The notes under the pieces are model-generated. The model made no database searches. It was not told where the DNA came from and saw only the letters and a list, made by a program, of their open reading frames with translations. From Pseudomonas indica NBRC 103045 (GTDB taxonomy: Bacteria; Pseudomonadota; Gammaproteobacteria; Pseudomonadales; Pseudomonadaceae): a stretch of 64,000 nt of DNA. Positions 11,574 through 20,799 of this stretch are shown piece after piece (the first letter of the stretch is position 1; every line of letters starts with the position of its first letter). Made by a program: the position numbers and the translations under genes. The DNA lies in assembly GCF_002091635.1 (NCBI RefSeq), contig NZ_BDAC01000006.1, positions 62,001 through 126,000 on the forward strand. Direction: 5' to 3'.

Positions 11574-13094
11574 TTAAACCATCTTGGCCATGCGGTTGGC
11601 CAGCAGGGACCAGCCGAACAGCAGGCCGCAGAGGATGATCAGTGGCCAGGCACGCCAGCGCAGGTACGGGGTCAGTCCTTCGCGTGGCTCCACCTCGCCG
11701 TAGAGGGTGGCACGCTTGAACTGCGGCAGCTCCTCGCGGATCTGGCCGAACGGGTCGATCAGCACGGTGACGCCGTTGTTAGTTGCGCGGATCATCCAGC
11801 GCCCGGCTTCGAGGGCGCGCATCTGGGCCATCTGCAAATGCTGTAGCGGACCGATGGAGGTGCCGAACCAGGCGTCGTTGCTGATGGTCAGCAGCAGTTG
11901 GCTCTGCGCCGCCAGGCCCGCGGCGAATTCCGGGTAGACCACTTCGTAGCAGATGTAGGGTGCGATCTTGTAACCCTTGGCCTCCAGCAGCGGCTGCTCG
12001 GACGAGCCGCGGGCGAAGTCGGACATGGGCAGGTCGAAGAAGGCGATCAGCCCGCGCAGCACTTCCTGCAGCGGTACGTACTCACCGAAGGGCACCAGCT
12101 TCTGCTTGAGGTAGGTGCCTTCGCCTTCGCCGACCACGACGATGCCGTTGTAGTAGCGCTTCTGGCCACGCTCGTTGTCCTGGCGGATCGGCACGCCGGT
12201 GATCAGCGCCGATTTGCGGTCCTCGGCGAAGCGGCCCATCACGGTCAGGTAGCCTTCGGCGAATTCCTTGAGGATGGGCACGGCGGTTTCCGGCCAGACG
12301 ATCAGGTCGGCCGGCTGCGAGGTGAAGCTCATGTCGCGATACAGGTTGAGCTGGGCGTGCAATTGCTCCGGGTCCCACTTCATGTCCTGGGCGATATTGC
12401 CCTGCATGGCCGCCACTTTCAGTGGCGCACCGGCTGCGGTGGTCCAGTCATGGCCCTTGAGGGCCTGGCCGGCGACCCAGGGTGTGGCCAGCAGTACGAG
12501 GCCCATGGCGAAGAACAGCGGGCGTACCCGCATCCGTCGCAGGTTGGCCAGCAGGACGGCGCTCAGCGCCAGGCAGAAGGACAGCAGCCAGACCCCGCCG
12601 ACCGGCGCCAACCCGGCCAGCGGGCCTTCGAGTTGGCTGTAGCCGGCGTAGAGCCAGGGAAAGCCGGTGAGGAACCAGCCGCGGAACGCTTCCTGGGCCA
12701 CCCAGAGCGCGGCGAAGGCCAGGGCATCGGCCAGGGGCGCTTCATCGCGGCGCAGCCAGCGCGCCCAGAGCCAGGCGGGCAGGGCGAAGAACAGGCCGAG
12801 GCCGGCGACGAAGCCGAAGGTGAGGAAGGCCGCCAGCGGGGCCGAGGCCGAACCGTAGTCGTGAATGCTGACGTAGACCCAACTGGTGCCGGCGACGAAC
12901 AGGCCGAAGCCGTAGCACCAGCCGCGCAACAAGGCCGCCTTGGGCGAGAGGGCGCGCAGCCCCAGGTAGAACAAGGCGATGGACAGCAGCTCCACCGGCC
13001 ACAGGTTGAAAGGAGAGAGCGCCAGCGGCGTCAGCGCCCCGGCAGCGAGCGCCAGCAGATGGCCCGGCCAACCCGGGCGCTTGATCCAGTTCAT
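11574..13094 (-). CDS. lnt: apolipoprotein N-acyltransferase
   Basis: Adds the third acyl chain to the N-terminal Cys of lipoproteins in the inner membrane. 506 aa: an N-terminal block of TM helices starting GHLLALAAGALTPLALSPFN, a periplasmic nitrilase-fold domain with IVWPETAVPI (catalytic Glu), KQKLVPFGEYVPL (Lys), and APYICYEVVYPEF (catalytic Cys), and a last TM helix. The second of two in-frame ATGs (13094) sits 6 nt behind AGGA and was preferred. It closes the minus-strand operon miaB-phoH-ybeY-corC-lnt. Confidence 0.96.
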   Translation of the reverse strand: MNWIKRPGWPGHLLALAAGALTPLALSPFNLWPVELLSIALFYLGLRALSPKAALLRGWCYGFGLFVAGTSWVYVSIHDYGSASAPLAAFLTFGFVAGLGLFFALPAWLWARWLRRDEAPLADALAFAALWVAQEAFRGWFLTGFPWLYAGYSQLEGPLAGLAPVGGVWLLSFCLALSAVLLANLRRMRVRPLFFAMGLVLLATPWVAGQALKGHDWTTAAGAPLKVAAMQGNIAQDMKWDPEQLHAQLNLYRDMSFTSQPADLIVWPETAVPILKEFAEGYLTVMGRFAEDRKSALITGVPIRQDNERGQKRYYNGIVVVGEGEGTYLKQKLVPFGEYVPLQEVLRGLIAFFDLPMSDFARGSSEQPLLEAKGYKIAPYICYEVVYPEFAAGLAAQSQLLLTISNDAWFGTSIGPLQHLQMAQMRALEAGRWMIRATNNGVTVLIDPFGQIREELPQFKRATLYGEVEPREGLTPYLRWRAWPLIILCGLLFGWSLLANRMAKMV

Positions 13095-13190
13095 GCACAT
13101 TCCTTGCGTAAAAGGGTCGTCGTGCCCGCGTACTGCACCGTGAGTCCGGTGTCTTGCTTTGGTCCGGCCGCCGCACTCGACGGCCGTGGC

Positions 13191-14030
13191 TCACTGGGCC
13201 AGGGGTGACAGGCGCAGCAGGTGAATGCGGCGGCTGTCGGCGTTCAGCACCCGGAAGCGGAATTCGCCGATCTCGGTCACTTCGTTGCGCTTCGGCAGAT
13301 GGCCGAATGCGCTCATCACCAGCCCGCCGACGGTATCGTACTCCTCGTCGGAAAACTCGCTGTCGAAGAACTCGTTGAAGCTGTCGATCGGCGTCAGCGC
13401 CTTGATCAGGAAGTCGCCGCTGGGCAGCGGCTTGATGTAGCTGTCCTCCTCGACATCGTGTTCGTCCTCGATGTCGCCGACGATCTGTTCCAGCACGTCC
13501 TCGATGGTCACCAGGCCGGCCACGCCGCCGTATTCGTCGATGACGATGGCCATGTGGTTACGGTTGGCGCGGAATTCCTTGAGCAGGACGTTGAGCCGCT
13601 TGGACTCCGGCACGAAGGTGGCCGGGCGCAGCAGGTCGCGGATGTTGAAAGTCTGCGCGTCGCCCTGGAGGATCAGCGGCAGCAGGTCCTTGGCCAGCAG
13701 CACGCCCATCACGTCGTCGAGGCTTTCGCCGACGACCGGGTAGCGCGAATGCGCGGCCTCGATGACGGCGGGAAGGAATTCCTTGGGTGTCTGCGTCGAT
13801 TTGATGCTGATCATCTGCGAGCGCGGGACCATGATGTCGCGTACTTGCAGGTCGGCCACCTGAATGGCGCCTTCGACGATGGACAGTGCTTCGCTGTCGA
13901 GGAGTTTGTTCTGGTGGGCTTCGCGCAGCAGCTCGAGGAGCTCCTGGCGGTTTCTCGGCTCATGGGTAAAAGCCTGGGTGAGTTTGTCCAACCAGGACTT
14001 TTGCCCGTTGCTCGATCGATCTTCGCTCAT
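13191..14030 (-). CDS. corC: CorC/HlyC-family CBS-domain protein
   Basis: 279-aa cytosolic protein with two CBS domains (VADLQVRDIMVPRSQMI and RLNVLLKEFRANRNHMAIVI) and a C-terminal transporter-associated domain. Family members are linked to magnesium and cobalt efflux through CorA or to membrane partners; the role of this soluble form is not settled. In the ybeY-lnt operon, as in most gammaproteobacteria. Confidence 0.93.
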   Translation of the reverse strand: MSEDRSSNGQKSWLDKLTQAFTHEPRNRQELLELLREAHQNKLLDSEALSIVEGAIQVADLQVRDIMVPRSQMISIKSTQTPKEFLPAVIEAAHSRYPVVGESLDDVMGVLLAKDLLPLILQGDAQTFNIRDLLRPATFVPESKRLNVLLKEFRANRNHMAIVIDEYGGVAGLVTIEDVLEQIVGDIEDEHDVEEDSYIKPLPSGDFLIKALTPIDSFNEFFDSEFSDEEYDTVGGLVMSAFGHLPKRNEVTEIGEFRFRVLNADSRRIHLLRLSPLAQ

Positions 14031-14062
14031 GGTTTCCTGCTCATGGTTCCGGGGAGCACCGG

Positions 14063-14518
14063 TTATTCGTCATCTGCATAGGGATCGGGATGGCCCAGTT
14101 CAGCGAGCAATTCCCGTTCCAGCGCTTCCATCTCCTCGGCTTCCTCATCCTCGATGTGGTCGTAGCCGAGCAGATGCAGGCAGCCGTGGATAACCAGGTG
14201 GGCCCAGTGGGCCTCCACCGTCTTGCCCTGTTCCGCTGCCTCTCGCTCCACCACCGGCACGCAGATCACCAGATCGCCGAGCAGGGGGATGTCCAGCATT
14301 TCGTCGGGCACGTCGGCCGGGAACGACAGGACGTTGGTGGCGTAGTCCTTGTGCCGCCAGGTGCGGTTCAGTTCGCGGCCTTCGGTTTCGTCGACCAGGC
14401 GGATGGTCAGTTCGGACGGCGCCGAACGCTGGCGCAGGGCCAGTTCGCACCACTGGCGGAAGCGGGCTTCGTCGGGAATGGGAGCTTCGGTAGCGACCTG
14501 CAGGTCGAGTTCAAGCAT
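14063..14518 (-). CDS. ybeY: endoribonuclease YbeY
   Basis: Single-strand endoribonuclease involved in 16S rRNA 3'-end maturation and ribosome quality control. 151 aa. The zinc-binding motif [11 protein letters not shown] is intact, with TNVLSFPAD upstream. ATG at 14518 overlaps the phoH stop by 8 bp, which is why the longer upstream open frame was discarded. The Asp/Glu-rich C-terminal tail is normal for the family. Confidence 0.96.
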   Translation of the reverse strand: MLELDLQVATEAPIPDEARFRQWCELALRQRSAPSELTIRLVDETEGRELNRTWRHKDYATNVLSFPADVPDEMLDIPLLGDLVICVPVVEREAAEQGKTVEAHWAHLVIHGCLHLLGYDHIEDEEAEEMEALERELLAELGHPDPYADDE

Positions 14519-15539
14519 CGCTGTCGTCGTCCTTGGCCTGCCGGCGCGCGGCGGCTCGTGCCTCGGCGGCCTTGCCCTGGGCGTCGTCGAAGCGCTCGTA
14601 GGCCTCGACGATGCGCTGCACCAAGGGGTGGCGCACCACATCCTTGGGCTTGAAGTGGGTGAAGCTGATGCCCGGCACGTCGCGCAGCACGTCGATCACA
14701 TGCAGCAGGCCCGAGCGGGTGCCGCGCGGCAGGTCGACCTGGGTGGTGTCGCCGGTGATCACCGCAGTGGAGCCGAAGCCGATGCGGGTGAGGAACATCT
14801 TCATCTGTTCGAGCGTGGTGTTCTGGCTTTCGTCGAGGATGATGAAGCTGTTGTTCAGGGTACGGCCGCGCATGTAGGCCAGCGGCGCGACCTCGATCAC
14901 TTGTTTCTCGATCAGTTTGGCAACGGTCTCGAAGCCGAGCATTTCGTAGAGCGCGTCGTACAGCGGGCGCAGGTAGGGGTCGATCTTCTGCGCCAGGTCG
15001 CCGGGCAGGAAGCCGAGTTTCTCGCCGGCCTCGACCGCCGGACGCACCAGCAGGATGCGGCGTACCTGTTCGCGCTCCAGCGCGTCCACCGCGCAGGCCA
15101 CGGCCAGGTAGGTCTTGCCGGTGCCGGCCGGGCCGATGCCGAAGTTGATGTCGTGGTCGAGGATCGCCTTGACGTAGCGCTGCTGGTTGGCGCCGCGCGG
15201 ACGGATCATGCCCTTGCGCGTGCGCAGCGTGACGCCGGCTTCGCCTTTCTCGCCGCCGAGTTCTTCCATGGCGGACTCCTGGAGGAACAGGTGAACCATG
15301 TCCGGCGACAGCTCGGTACCGTTGGTTTCACGGTAGAGCCGGCGCAGGAGGTGCTCGGCGGATTGGGTGTGCTTGGGGTCGCCGACCAGTTCGAACTGGT
15401 TGCCGCGGTTGCGGATTTCGATGTCCAGGCGTTGTTCGATCAGGCGCAGGTGCTCGTCGAATTGCCCGCAGAGGTTGGCGAAGCGGCGAGCCTCGAAGGG
15501 TTCGAGGACGAAACGATGCGGTTCTATGGGTGCGTTCAA
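14511..15539 (-). CDS. phoH: PhoH-like ATPase (YbeZ)
   Basis: 342-aa P-loop ATPase that works with YbeY. Walker A is in [17 protein letters not shown] near residue 140; Walker B in [13 protein letters not shown]; the sensor segment [16 protein letters not shown] follows. The N-terminal KH-like region and the Ala/Arg-rich acidic tail are usual for YbeZ. Overlaps ybeY; 117 bp downstream of miaB. Confidence 0.95.
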   Translation of the reverse strand: MNAPIEPHRFVLEPFEARRFANLCGQFDEHLRLIEQRLDIEIRNRGNQFELVGDPKHTQSAEHLLRRLYRETNGTELSPDMVHLFLQESAMEELGGEKGEAGVTLRTRKGMIRPRGANQQRYVKAILDHDINFGIGPAGTGKTYLAVACAVDALEREQVRRILLVRPAVEAGEKLGFLPGDLAQKIDPYLRPLYDALYEMLGFETVAKLIEKQVIEVAPLAYMRGRTLNNSFIILDESQNTTLEQMKMFLTRIGFGSTAVITGDTTQVDLPRGTRSGLLHVIDVLRDVPGISFTHFKPKDVVRHPLVQRIVEAYERFDDAQGKAAEARAAARRQAKDDDSDA

Positions 15540-15656
15540 TGTCGTGTGTCAGCCGCCGTACGGCAGGGGAAGATAGGGCAAGGATAACGCTCGGATGGGC
15601 AGGCGTGAAGTAAGCCCTTGGCCGCAGGCCCGGCGGGGCCTGCGGTCGAGGTACCG

Positions 15657-16985
15657 TCAACCCGGCAGGCTGCCGCGCAGCGAGTGGGGCAGGGCGTCAT
15701 CGATGTGCACGTCCACGAACTGGCCGATCAGACGCGGATTATCGCTGCGGAAGTTGACGATACGGTTGTTCTCGGTACGCCCTTGGAGCATGCCGGGGTC
15801 TTTTTTCGAGTAATCGCTGACCAGGATGCGCTGGGTGGTGCCGACCATTCGTCGGCTGATCTCGAAACCCTGCTGGTTGATGCGGTTCTGCAGGATCGCC
15901 AGGCGCTGCTTCTTCACCTCTTCCGGGGTGTCGTCGACCAGATCGGCCGCCGGCGTACCGGGGCGCGCGCTGTAGACGAAGGAATAGGAGAAGTCGAAGC
16001 CGACGTCCTCGATCAGTTTCATGGTCTGCTCGAAGTCCTTATCCGTCTCGCCGGGGAAGCCGACGATGAAGTCCGAGCTGATGCTGATGTCCGGCACTGC
16101 GGCCTTCAGCTTGCGGATGCGCGATTTGTATTCCAGCGCCGTGTGGTTGCGCTTCATCGCCGCCAGCACTCGGTCGGAGCCCGACTGCACCGGCAGGTGG
16201 AGGAATTTGACCAGCTCCGGAATGTCCGCATGGGCCTGGATCAGCGCGTCGGAGAATTCCAGTGGATGCGAGGTGGTGTAGCGGATGCGGTCGATGCCGT
16301 CGATCGCGGCCACCAGGTAGAGCAGTTCGGCGAAGTCGGCGACACGCCCGTCGCGGGTCTCGCCGCGGTAGCCGTTGACGTTCTGGCCGAGCAGGGTCAC
16401 TTCACGCACGCCGTTCTCGGCCAGGTGGATGATTTCGCTCAGTACGTCGTCCAGCGGACGGCTGACTTCCTCGCCGCGGGTATAGGGCACTACGCAGAAG
16501 GTGCAGTACTTGCTGCAACCTTCCATCACCGAGACGAAGGCGCTGGGCCCATCTACCCGGGGTTCGGGCAGACGGTCGAACTTTTCTATCTCGGGGAAGG
16601 AGATATCCACCTGCGGCTTGCGGGTGGTGCGGGCGGCATCGATCATTTCCGGCAGACGGTGCAGGGTCTGCGGGCCGAACACCACGTCGACGTAGGGCGC
16701 GCGGTCGCGGATGGCGGCGCCTTCCTGGCTGGCCACGCAGCCGCCGACACCGATCACCAGTTGCGGATTCTGCTGCTTCAGCTCGCGCCAGCGGCCGAGC
16801 TGCGAAAAGACCTTTTCCTGGGCTTTTTCGCGGATCGAGCAGGTATTGAGCAGGATGACGTCGGCTTCTTCCGGTCGCTCGGTCAGCTCCAGGGCTTGGT
16901 GTTCACCCAGCAGGTCGGCCATGCGCGAGCTGTCGTACTCGTTCATCTGGCAGCCGTGGGTTTCGATGAAAAGCTTCTTGGCCAT
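15657..16985 (-). CDS. miaB: tRNA-2-methylthio-N6-dimethylallyladenosine synthase
   Basis: Radical-SAM enzyme that adds the 2-methylthio group to i6A37 of tRNAs reading UNN codons. About 442 aa: N-terminal UPF0004 domain with Cys in [23 protein letters not shown] and [11 protein letters not shown] (second cluster), the radical-SAM motif [17 protein letters not shown], and a C-terminal TRAM domain ([20 protein letters not shown]). An alternative ATG two codons upstream (16991) is possible; no clear ribosome site distinguishes them. First gene of the miaB-lnt operon. Confidence 0.96.
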   Translation of the reverse strand: MAKKLFIETHGCQMNEYDSSRMADLLGEHQALELTERPEEADVILLNTCSIREKAQEKVFSQLGRWRELKQQNPQLVIGVGGCVASQEGAAIRDRAPYVDVVFGPQTLHRLPEMIDAARTTRKPQVDISFPEIEKFDRLPEPRVDGPSAFVSVMEGCSKYCTFCVVPYTRGEEVSRPLDDVLSEIIHLAENGVREVTLLGQNVNGYRGETRDGRVADFAELLYLVAAIDGIDRIRYTTSHPLEFSDALIQAHADIPELVKFLHLPVQSGSDRVLAAMKRNHTALEYKSRIRKLKAAVPDISISSDFIVGFPGETDKDFEQTMKLIEDVGFDFSYSFVYSARPGTPAADLVDDTPEEVKKQRLAILQNRINQQGFEISRRMVGTTQRILVSDYSKKDPGMLQGRTENNRIVNFRSDNPRLIGQFVDVHIDDALPHSLRGSLPG

Positions 16986-17035
16986 GCGCATTCGTCAGGG
17001 GGAAATCGAAGAACCGCGCATTATAGAAGGCAACC

Positions 17036-17081
17036 AAGCTACAAGCTACAAGCTACAAGCTACAAGCTACAAGCTACAAGC
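17036..17081. repeat. ACAAGCT heptamer tandem repeat
   Basis: Five exact tandem ACAAGCT units plus partial ones, within the divergent spacer between miaB and the DUF1820 gene, starting about 50 bp upstream of the miaB start. Confidence 0.85.
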
Positions 17082-17130
17082 GAGCAGCGGTGCGGGTGGT
17101 TGCTTCCGGGTGAGGGGATGTCATGCTGTG

Positions 17131-17165
17131 CCGCTTGCCGCTTGCCGCTTGCCGCTTGCCGCTTG
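17131..17165. repeat. CCGCTTG heptamer tandem repeat
   Basis: Five exact tandem CCGCTTG units about 57 bp upstream of the DUF1820 gene. Read on the other strand (CAAGCGG) they resemble the CAAGCTA units at 17036-17081, so the two tracts could pair as an imperfect long hairpin. Confidence 0.85.
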
Positions 17166-17222
17166 CCCCGTGTGCTATGCTTCGCGCCCTTTCCATTCCC
17201 ATCCGTTGTCTATCCTTCGCCC

Positions 17223-17549
17223 ATGAGCAAGCGTGAAACCCCGATCTACAAGGTGATCTTTCTCAACCAAGGCCAGGTGTACGAGATGTACGCCAAGCAG
17301 ATCTATCAGAGCGATCTGTGGGGCTTTCTGGAAGTGGAGGAGTTCGTCTTCGGCGAGCGGACCCAGGTCGTGGTCGATCCCAGCGAAGAGAAGCTCAAGG
17401 CCCAGTTCGAGGGCGTGGTGCGCAGTTTCGTGCCGATGCACGCGATCATCCGCATCGACGAAGTGGAGCGTCTGGGCACGCCGAAGATCAGCGAGGCCAA
17501 GGGCGGCGGCAATGTGATGCCGTTCCCCATGCCGATGCCGGAAAAGTAA
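17223..17549 (+). CDS. DUF1820 family protein
   Basis: 108-aa conserved hypothetical protein. Reads KVIFLNQGQVYEMYAKQIYQ, then FLEVEEFVFGE, and ends in a Pro/Met-rich tail (VMPFPMPMPEK). The family is widespread in gammaproteobacteria next to miaB; function unknown. The ATG at 17223 is the first of the conserved frame, although the frame is open far upstream through the repeats. Convergent with the MpaB-type gene, 9 bp apart. Confidence 0.88.
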   Translation: MSKRETPIYKVIFLNQGQVYEMYAKQIYQSDLWGFLEVEEFVFGERTQVVVDPSEEKLKAQFEGVVRSFVPMHAIIRIDEVERLGTPKISEAKGGGNVMPFPMPMPEK

Positions 17550-17558
17550 CGGCCGGGC

Positions 17559-18437
17559 TCAACCCTTCGAGGGCAACCCCATGCGCCGTCGGGCGCGATG
17601 CACCGAACCATTGCAGACCGCCCAACGCAACAAGGGGGCGCTGTGCTGCACGCCGGCGCGAATCCAGCGTCGGCGATTCTCACCGAGCGGCAGTTCCAGC
17701 ATTTCCGCGGCCCATTCGGGCAACAGGTCGATCCCGGCCTGCATCATCAGGGCGCCGAATGGTTTGGCCAGCAGGCTGGGTGCCGGCGCCTCCAGCAGAA
17801 TCCTCACGATTTCCCGGGTCCGTTCGTCGCAGAGCAACTGTGGGCGCATGGCTTCCAGGTAATCGGCGACTGCCTGCCGGGAACGTGGCACGTCGCGAGC
17901 GCCGAGTCGCTCCGCAATCAGGGCCGTTTCGGCGAAATAGCGGTCCTGCTCCTCGCCGGAGAGATTCGGGTTGAGGTAGCGCAGGTGCGATTTCAGGAAG
18001 CTGCTGACTTCGGCGACATGCACCCAGGTCAGTAGATCGGGGTCGCTGGCGGCATAGGGGCGGCCGTCCGGGGCGGTGCCGGTGATGCTTTCATGGATAC
18101 ACCGGACCCGCGCGATCAGGCGTTCGGCATCGGCGCGACAGCCGTAGGTGGTGCCGGATATGAACTGGCCGGTGCGGCGCAGGCGGCCAAGCATGTCCTC
18201 GCGAAAGTCGGAGTGATCCCAGACGCCGGCCAGTGCCAGCGGGTGCAAGGCTTGCAGAAGCAGGGCGGAGATTCCGCCGACCAGCATCGAGGTGAAATCG
18301 CCGTGGATTCGCCAGCACACCGCGTCCGGGCCGAACAGGCCGGGATCGCCAGGCGGGGCTTCGAAGTCGATGCCGCCAAGGGCAAGGCCGGTGAGGCTGA
18401 GGACCTGGGTTTCGATACGGCGACGGAGCAGTTCCAT
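17559..18437 (-). CDS. oxygenase MpaB family (DUF2236) protein
   Basis: 292-aa protein of the DUF2236/MpaB family, named for a fungal oxygenase; the bacterial members are mostly uncharacterised. Visible family features are WRIHGDFTSMLVGGISALLLQALHPLALAGVWDHS near the N-terminus and TYGCRADAERLIARVRCIH, WVHVAEVSSFL and FGALMMQAGIDLLPEW later. The start MELLRRRIETQVLS was chosen because the 47 residues upstream in the open frame look like noise, but no ribosome site confirms it. Stands alone between two plus/minus groups. Confidence 0.8.
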   Translation of the reverse strand: MELLRRRIETQVLSLTGLALGGIDFEAPPGDPGLFGPDAVCWRIHGDFTSMLVGGISALLLQALHPLALAGVWDHSDFREDMLGRLRRTGQFISGTTYGCRADAERLIARVRCIHESITGTAPDGRPYAASDPDLLTWVHVAEVSSFLKSHLRYLNPNLSGEEQDRYFAETALIAERLGARDVPRSRQAVADYLEAMRPQLLCDERTREIVRILLEAPAPSLLAKPFGALMMQAGIDLLPEWAAEMLELPLGENRRRWIRAGVQHSAPLLRWAVCNGSVHRARRRMGLPSKG

Positions 18438-18569
18438 GGGCGTCGGGTGCTGATGATGACGCGACCAGCCTACCGCGTCCGTATCCAGGCGGGCGAGCCA
18501 TCTATGTGATGGGGGCGAGGGCCGTTGGGCGAATGAATGCGAGATCGGCCTCGTAGCCCGAATAAGCCT

Positions 18570-18608
18570 CCGGCGCAATCCGGGGTGCGATGTCCCGGAT
18601 TGCGCCGG
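18570..18608 (-). repeat. REP hairpin downstream of acs
   Basis: Perfect 15-bp inverted repeat (arms CCGGCGCAATCCGGG and complement) with a 9-nt loop, 7 bp after the acs stop. A REP arm GGGCGAATGAATGCG lies beside it at 18526. Could terminate or stabilise the acs transcript. A related CCCGGATTGCGC sequence is at the right window edge (63950 onward). Confidence 0.7.
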
Positions 18609-18614
18609 CGCCGG

Positions 18615-20552
18615 TCAGCGGTTGAAGCGGTTGGCGATCAGGTCGTCGACTACCGAGGGATCGGCCAGGGTCGAGGTGTCGCCCAGGGTGTCCAGCTCGT
18701 TGCAGGCGATCTTGCGCAGGATTCGGCGCATGATCTTGCCGGAGCGGGTCTTCGGCAGACCGGGTGCCCACTGTAGGAAGTCCGGCTTGGCGAAGCTGCC
18801 GATTTCCTTGCCGACCAGGGCCAGCAGCTCTTTCTTCAGCTCCTCACTGACTTCGCAACCGCTCATGAGGGTGACGAAGGCGTAGATGCACTGCCCCTTC
18901 ACGTCATGCGGGCAGCCCACCACCGCGGCCTCGGCGACGGCATCGTGGAGCACCAGCGCGCTTTCCACCTCGGCGGTGCCGATTCGGTGGCCGGAGACGT
19001 TGATCACATCATCCACGCGGCCGGTGATCCAGTAGTAGCCATCCTCGTCGCGACGGGCGCCGTCGCCGGTGAAGTAGTAGCCGGGGTAGGGCTTGAAGTA
19101 GGTGTCCACCATGCGCTGGTGGTCGCCGTAGACGCTACGGATCTGGCTCGGCCAACTGGCCTTGATCGCCAGCACGCCGGAACCAGGGCCTTCGATCTCC
19201 TGGCCCTTCTCATCGAGAAGCACTGGCTGCACGCCGAAGAACGGACGGGTCGCCGAGCCCGGCTTGAGGTCGGTGGCTCCCGGCAGCGGGGTGATCATGA
19301 TCGCGCCGGTTTCGGTCTGCCACCAAGTGTCCACGATCGGGCAGCGGCTCTCGCCAACCACGTGGTAGTACCACTCCCAGGCTTCCGGGTTGATCGGCTC
19401 ACCGACCGAGCCGAGCAGGCGCAGGCTGGCGCGCGAGGTCTTTTCCACCGGGCCGGCGCCTTCGCGCATCAGGGCGCGCAGGGCGGTGGGGGCGGTGTAG
19501 AAGATGTTGACCTGATGCTTGTCGATCACCTGCCAGAAGCGCGAGGTGTCCGGGTAGTTCGGCACGCCCTCGAAGATCAGTGTGGTCGCGCCGTTGGCCA
19601 GCGGGCCGTAGACGATATAGCTGTGCCCGGTAACCCAGCCGACGTCGGCGGTGCACCAGTAGACGTCCCCGTCGTGGTAGTCGAAGACGTACTTGTGGGT
19701 CATGGCGGCGCTGAGCAGGTAGCCGCCGGTGGTGTGCAGCACGCCCTTGGGCTTCCCGGTACTGCCCGAGGTGTAAAGGATGAACAGCGGGTCTTCCGCA
19801 TCCATCGGCTCCGGCGGGCACTCGGTGCTCGCACCGTGCAGGGCTTCGTGATACCAGAGATCGCGGCCTTCGACCCAGTCGATCTTGCCCTGGGTGCGCT
19901 CGACCACCACCACGGTGGAGACGTCCGGGCAGCTCTGCAGGGCCTTGTCGACGTTCTGTTTGAGCGGGATGTACTTGCCGCCGCGCACGCCTTCGTCGGC
20001 GGTGATCACGGTGCGGCAATCGGCATCGAGAATGCGGTCGCGCAGCGCATCCGGCGAGAAGCCGCCGAACACCACCGAGTGAATGGCGCCGATGCGGGTG
20101 CAGGCGAGCATGGCGTAGGCGGCTTCTGGAATCATCGGCATGTAGATGCACACGCGGTCGCCTTTCTTCACCCCACGGCTCTTCAGCACGTTGGCCAGGC
20201 GGCAGACGTGGCTGTGCAGCTTGCGGTAGGTGATCTGCGCGGATTCGGCGGGATTGTCGCCTTCCCAGATAATGGCGATCTGTTCGCCGCGCTTTTCCAA
20301 GTGGCGGTCGATGCAGTTGTAACTGACGTTGAGCTGGCCGCCCTTGAACCAACTGGCCTGGCCTTGCTCCAGGTTGCTTTCGTGCACGCTGTCCCAGGGC
20401 TTGAACCAGTCGAGGAAGGCCTTGGCCTGCTCGCCCCAGAAGGCGTCGGGTCGTTCGACGGATTGCCGGTACAGACGCTGGTAGGCGTCGTTGTCCAGGT
20501 GGGCACGCTTGCGCACTGCATCGGCGACCGGGTGGGTGCTGATCTCGAACAT
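18615..20552 (-). CDS. acs: acetyl-CoA synthetase (AMP-forming)
   Basis: Converts acetate, ATP and CoA to acetyl-CoA; scavenges acetate. 645 aa, standard length. Start [20 protein letters not shown]; adenylation P-loop [20 protein letters not shown]5 motif [15 protein letters not shown]; hinge [20 protein letters not shown]; and the C-terminal [16 protein letters not shown] whose Lys is the usual regulatory acetylation site. It follows pgi with a 247-bp spacer. In Pseudomonas, acs expression is known to depend on SSS-type kinases (MxtR/CrbS), and two such kinases lie in this window; a direct link is inference. Confidence 0.96.
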   Translation of the reverse strand: MFEISTHPVADAVRKRAHLDNDAYQRLYRQSVERPDAFWGEQAKAFLDWFKPWDSVHESNLEQGQASWFKGGQLNVSYNCIDRHLEKRGEQIAIIWEGDNPAESAQITYRKLHSHVCRLANVLKSRGVKKGDRVCIYMPMIPEAAYAMLACTRIGAIHSVVFGGFSPDALRDRILDADCRTVITADEGVRGGKYIPLKQNVDKALQSCPDVSTVVVVERTQGKIDWVEGRDLWYHEALHGASTECPPEPMDAEDPLFILYTSGSTGKPKGVLHTTGGYLLSAAMTHKYVFDYHDGDVYWCTADVGWVTGHSYIVYGPLANGATTLIFEGVPNYPDTSRFWQVIDKHQVNIFYTAPTALRALMREGAGPVEKTSRASLRLLGSVGEPINPEAWEWYYHVVGESRCPIVDTWWQTETGAIMITPLPGATDLKPGSATRPFFGVQPVLLDEKGQEIEGPGSGVLAIKASWPSQIRSVYGDHQRMVDTYFKPYPGYYFTGDGARRDEDGYYWITGRVDDVINVSGHRIGTAEVESALVLHDAVAEAAVVGCPHDVKGQCIYAFVTLMSGCEVSEELKKELLALVGKEIGSFAKPDFLQWAPGLPKTRSGKIMRRILRKIACNELDTLGDTSTLADPSVVDDLIANRFNR

Positions 20553-20757
20553 GGCGGTTCCTTGTTTTTGTCCGTCCGCGGTGAGCCTAAGGGTGCACCC
20601 AGGCAGCCGCCGGGTTCAACCCCTGGCGAATGGCCCGGAGCCCGAAAGAAGGTGGATGTCACACAGGCTTTGACAACTGCCGTGGCCATTGTTCGGAAGG
20701 AGGGAAGCCGCATTCCAGAGCGGCTGAAGAGGGGAACCCAGAAGTGTCGCCGGGCTG

Positions 20758-20783
20758 TTCCCGGCGCAGCGGGGCGCCGGGAA
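20758..20783 (-). terminator. possible terminator hairpin after pgi
   Basis: 10-bp perfect stem (TTCCCGGCGC and its complement) with a 6-nt loop, 17 bp downstream of the pgi stop. No T-run follows, so termination is only suggested. Confidence 0.4.
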
Positions 20784-20799
20784 AGTCTGCCTGCCGGGT

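Noticed and set aside
17036..17165. CRISPR-like array
   Set aside because: Units are 7 bp without spacers; they are simple heptamer tracts.
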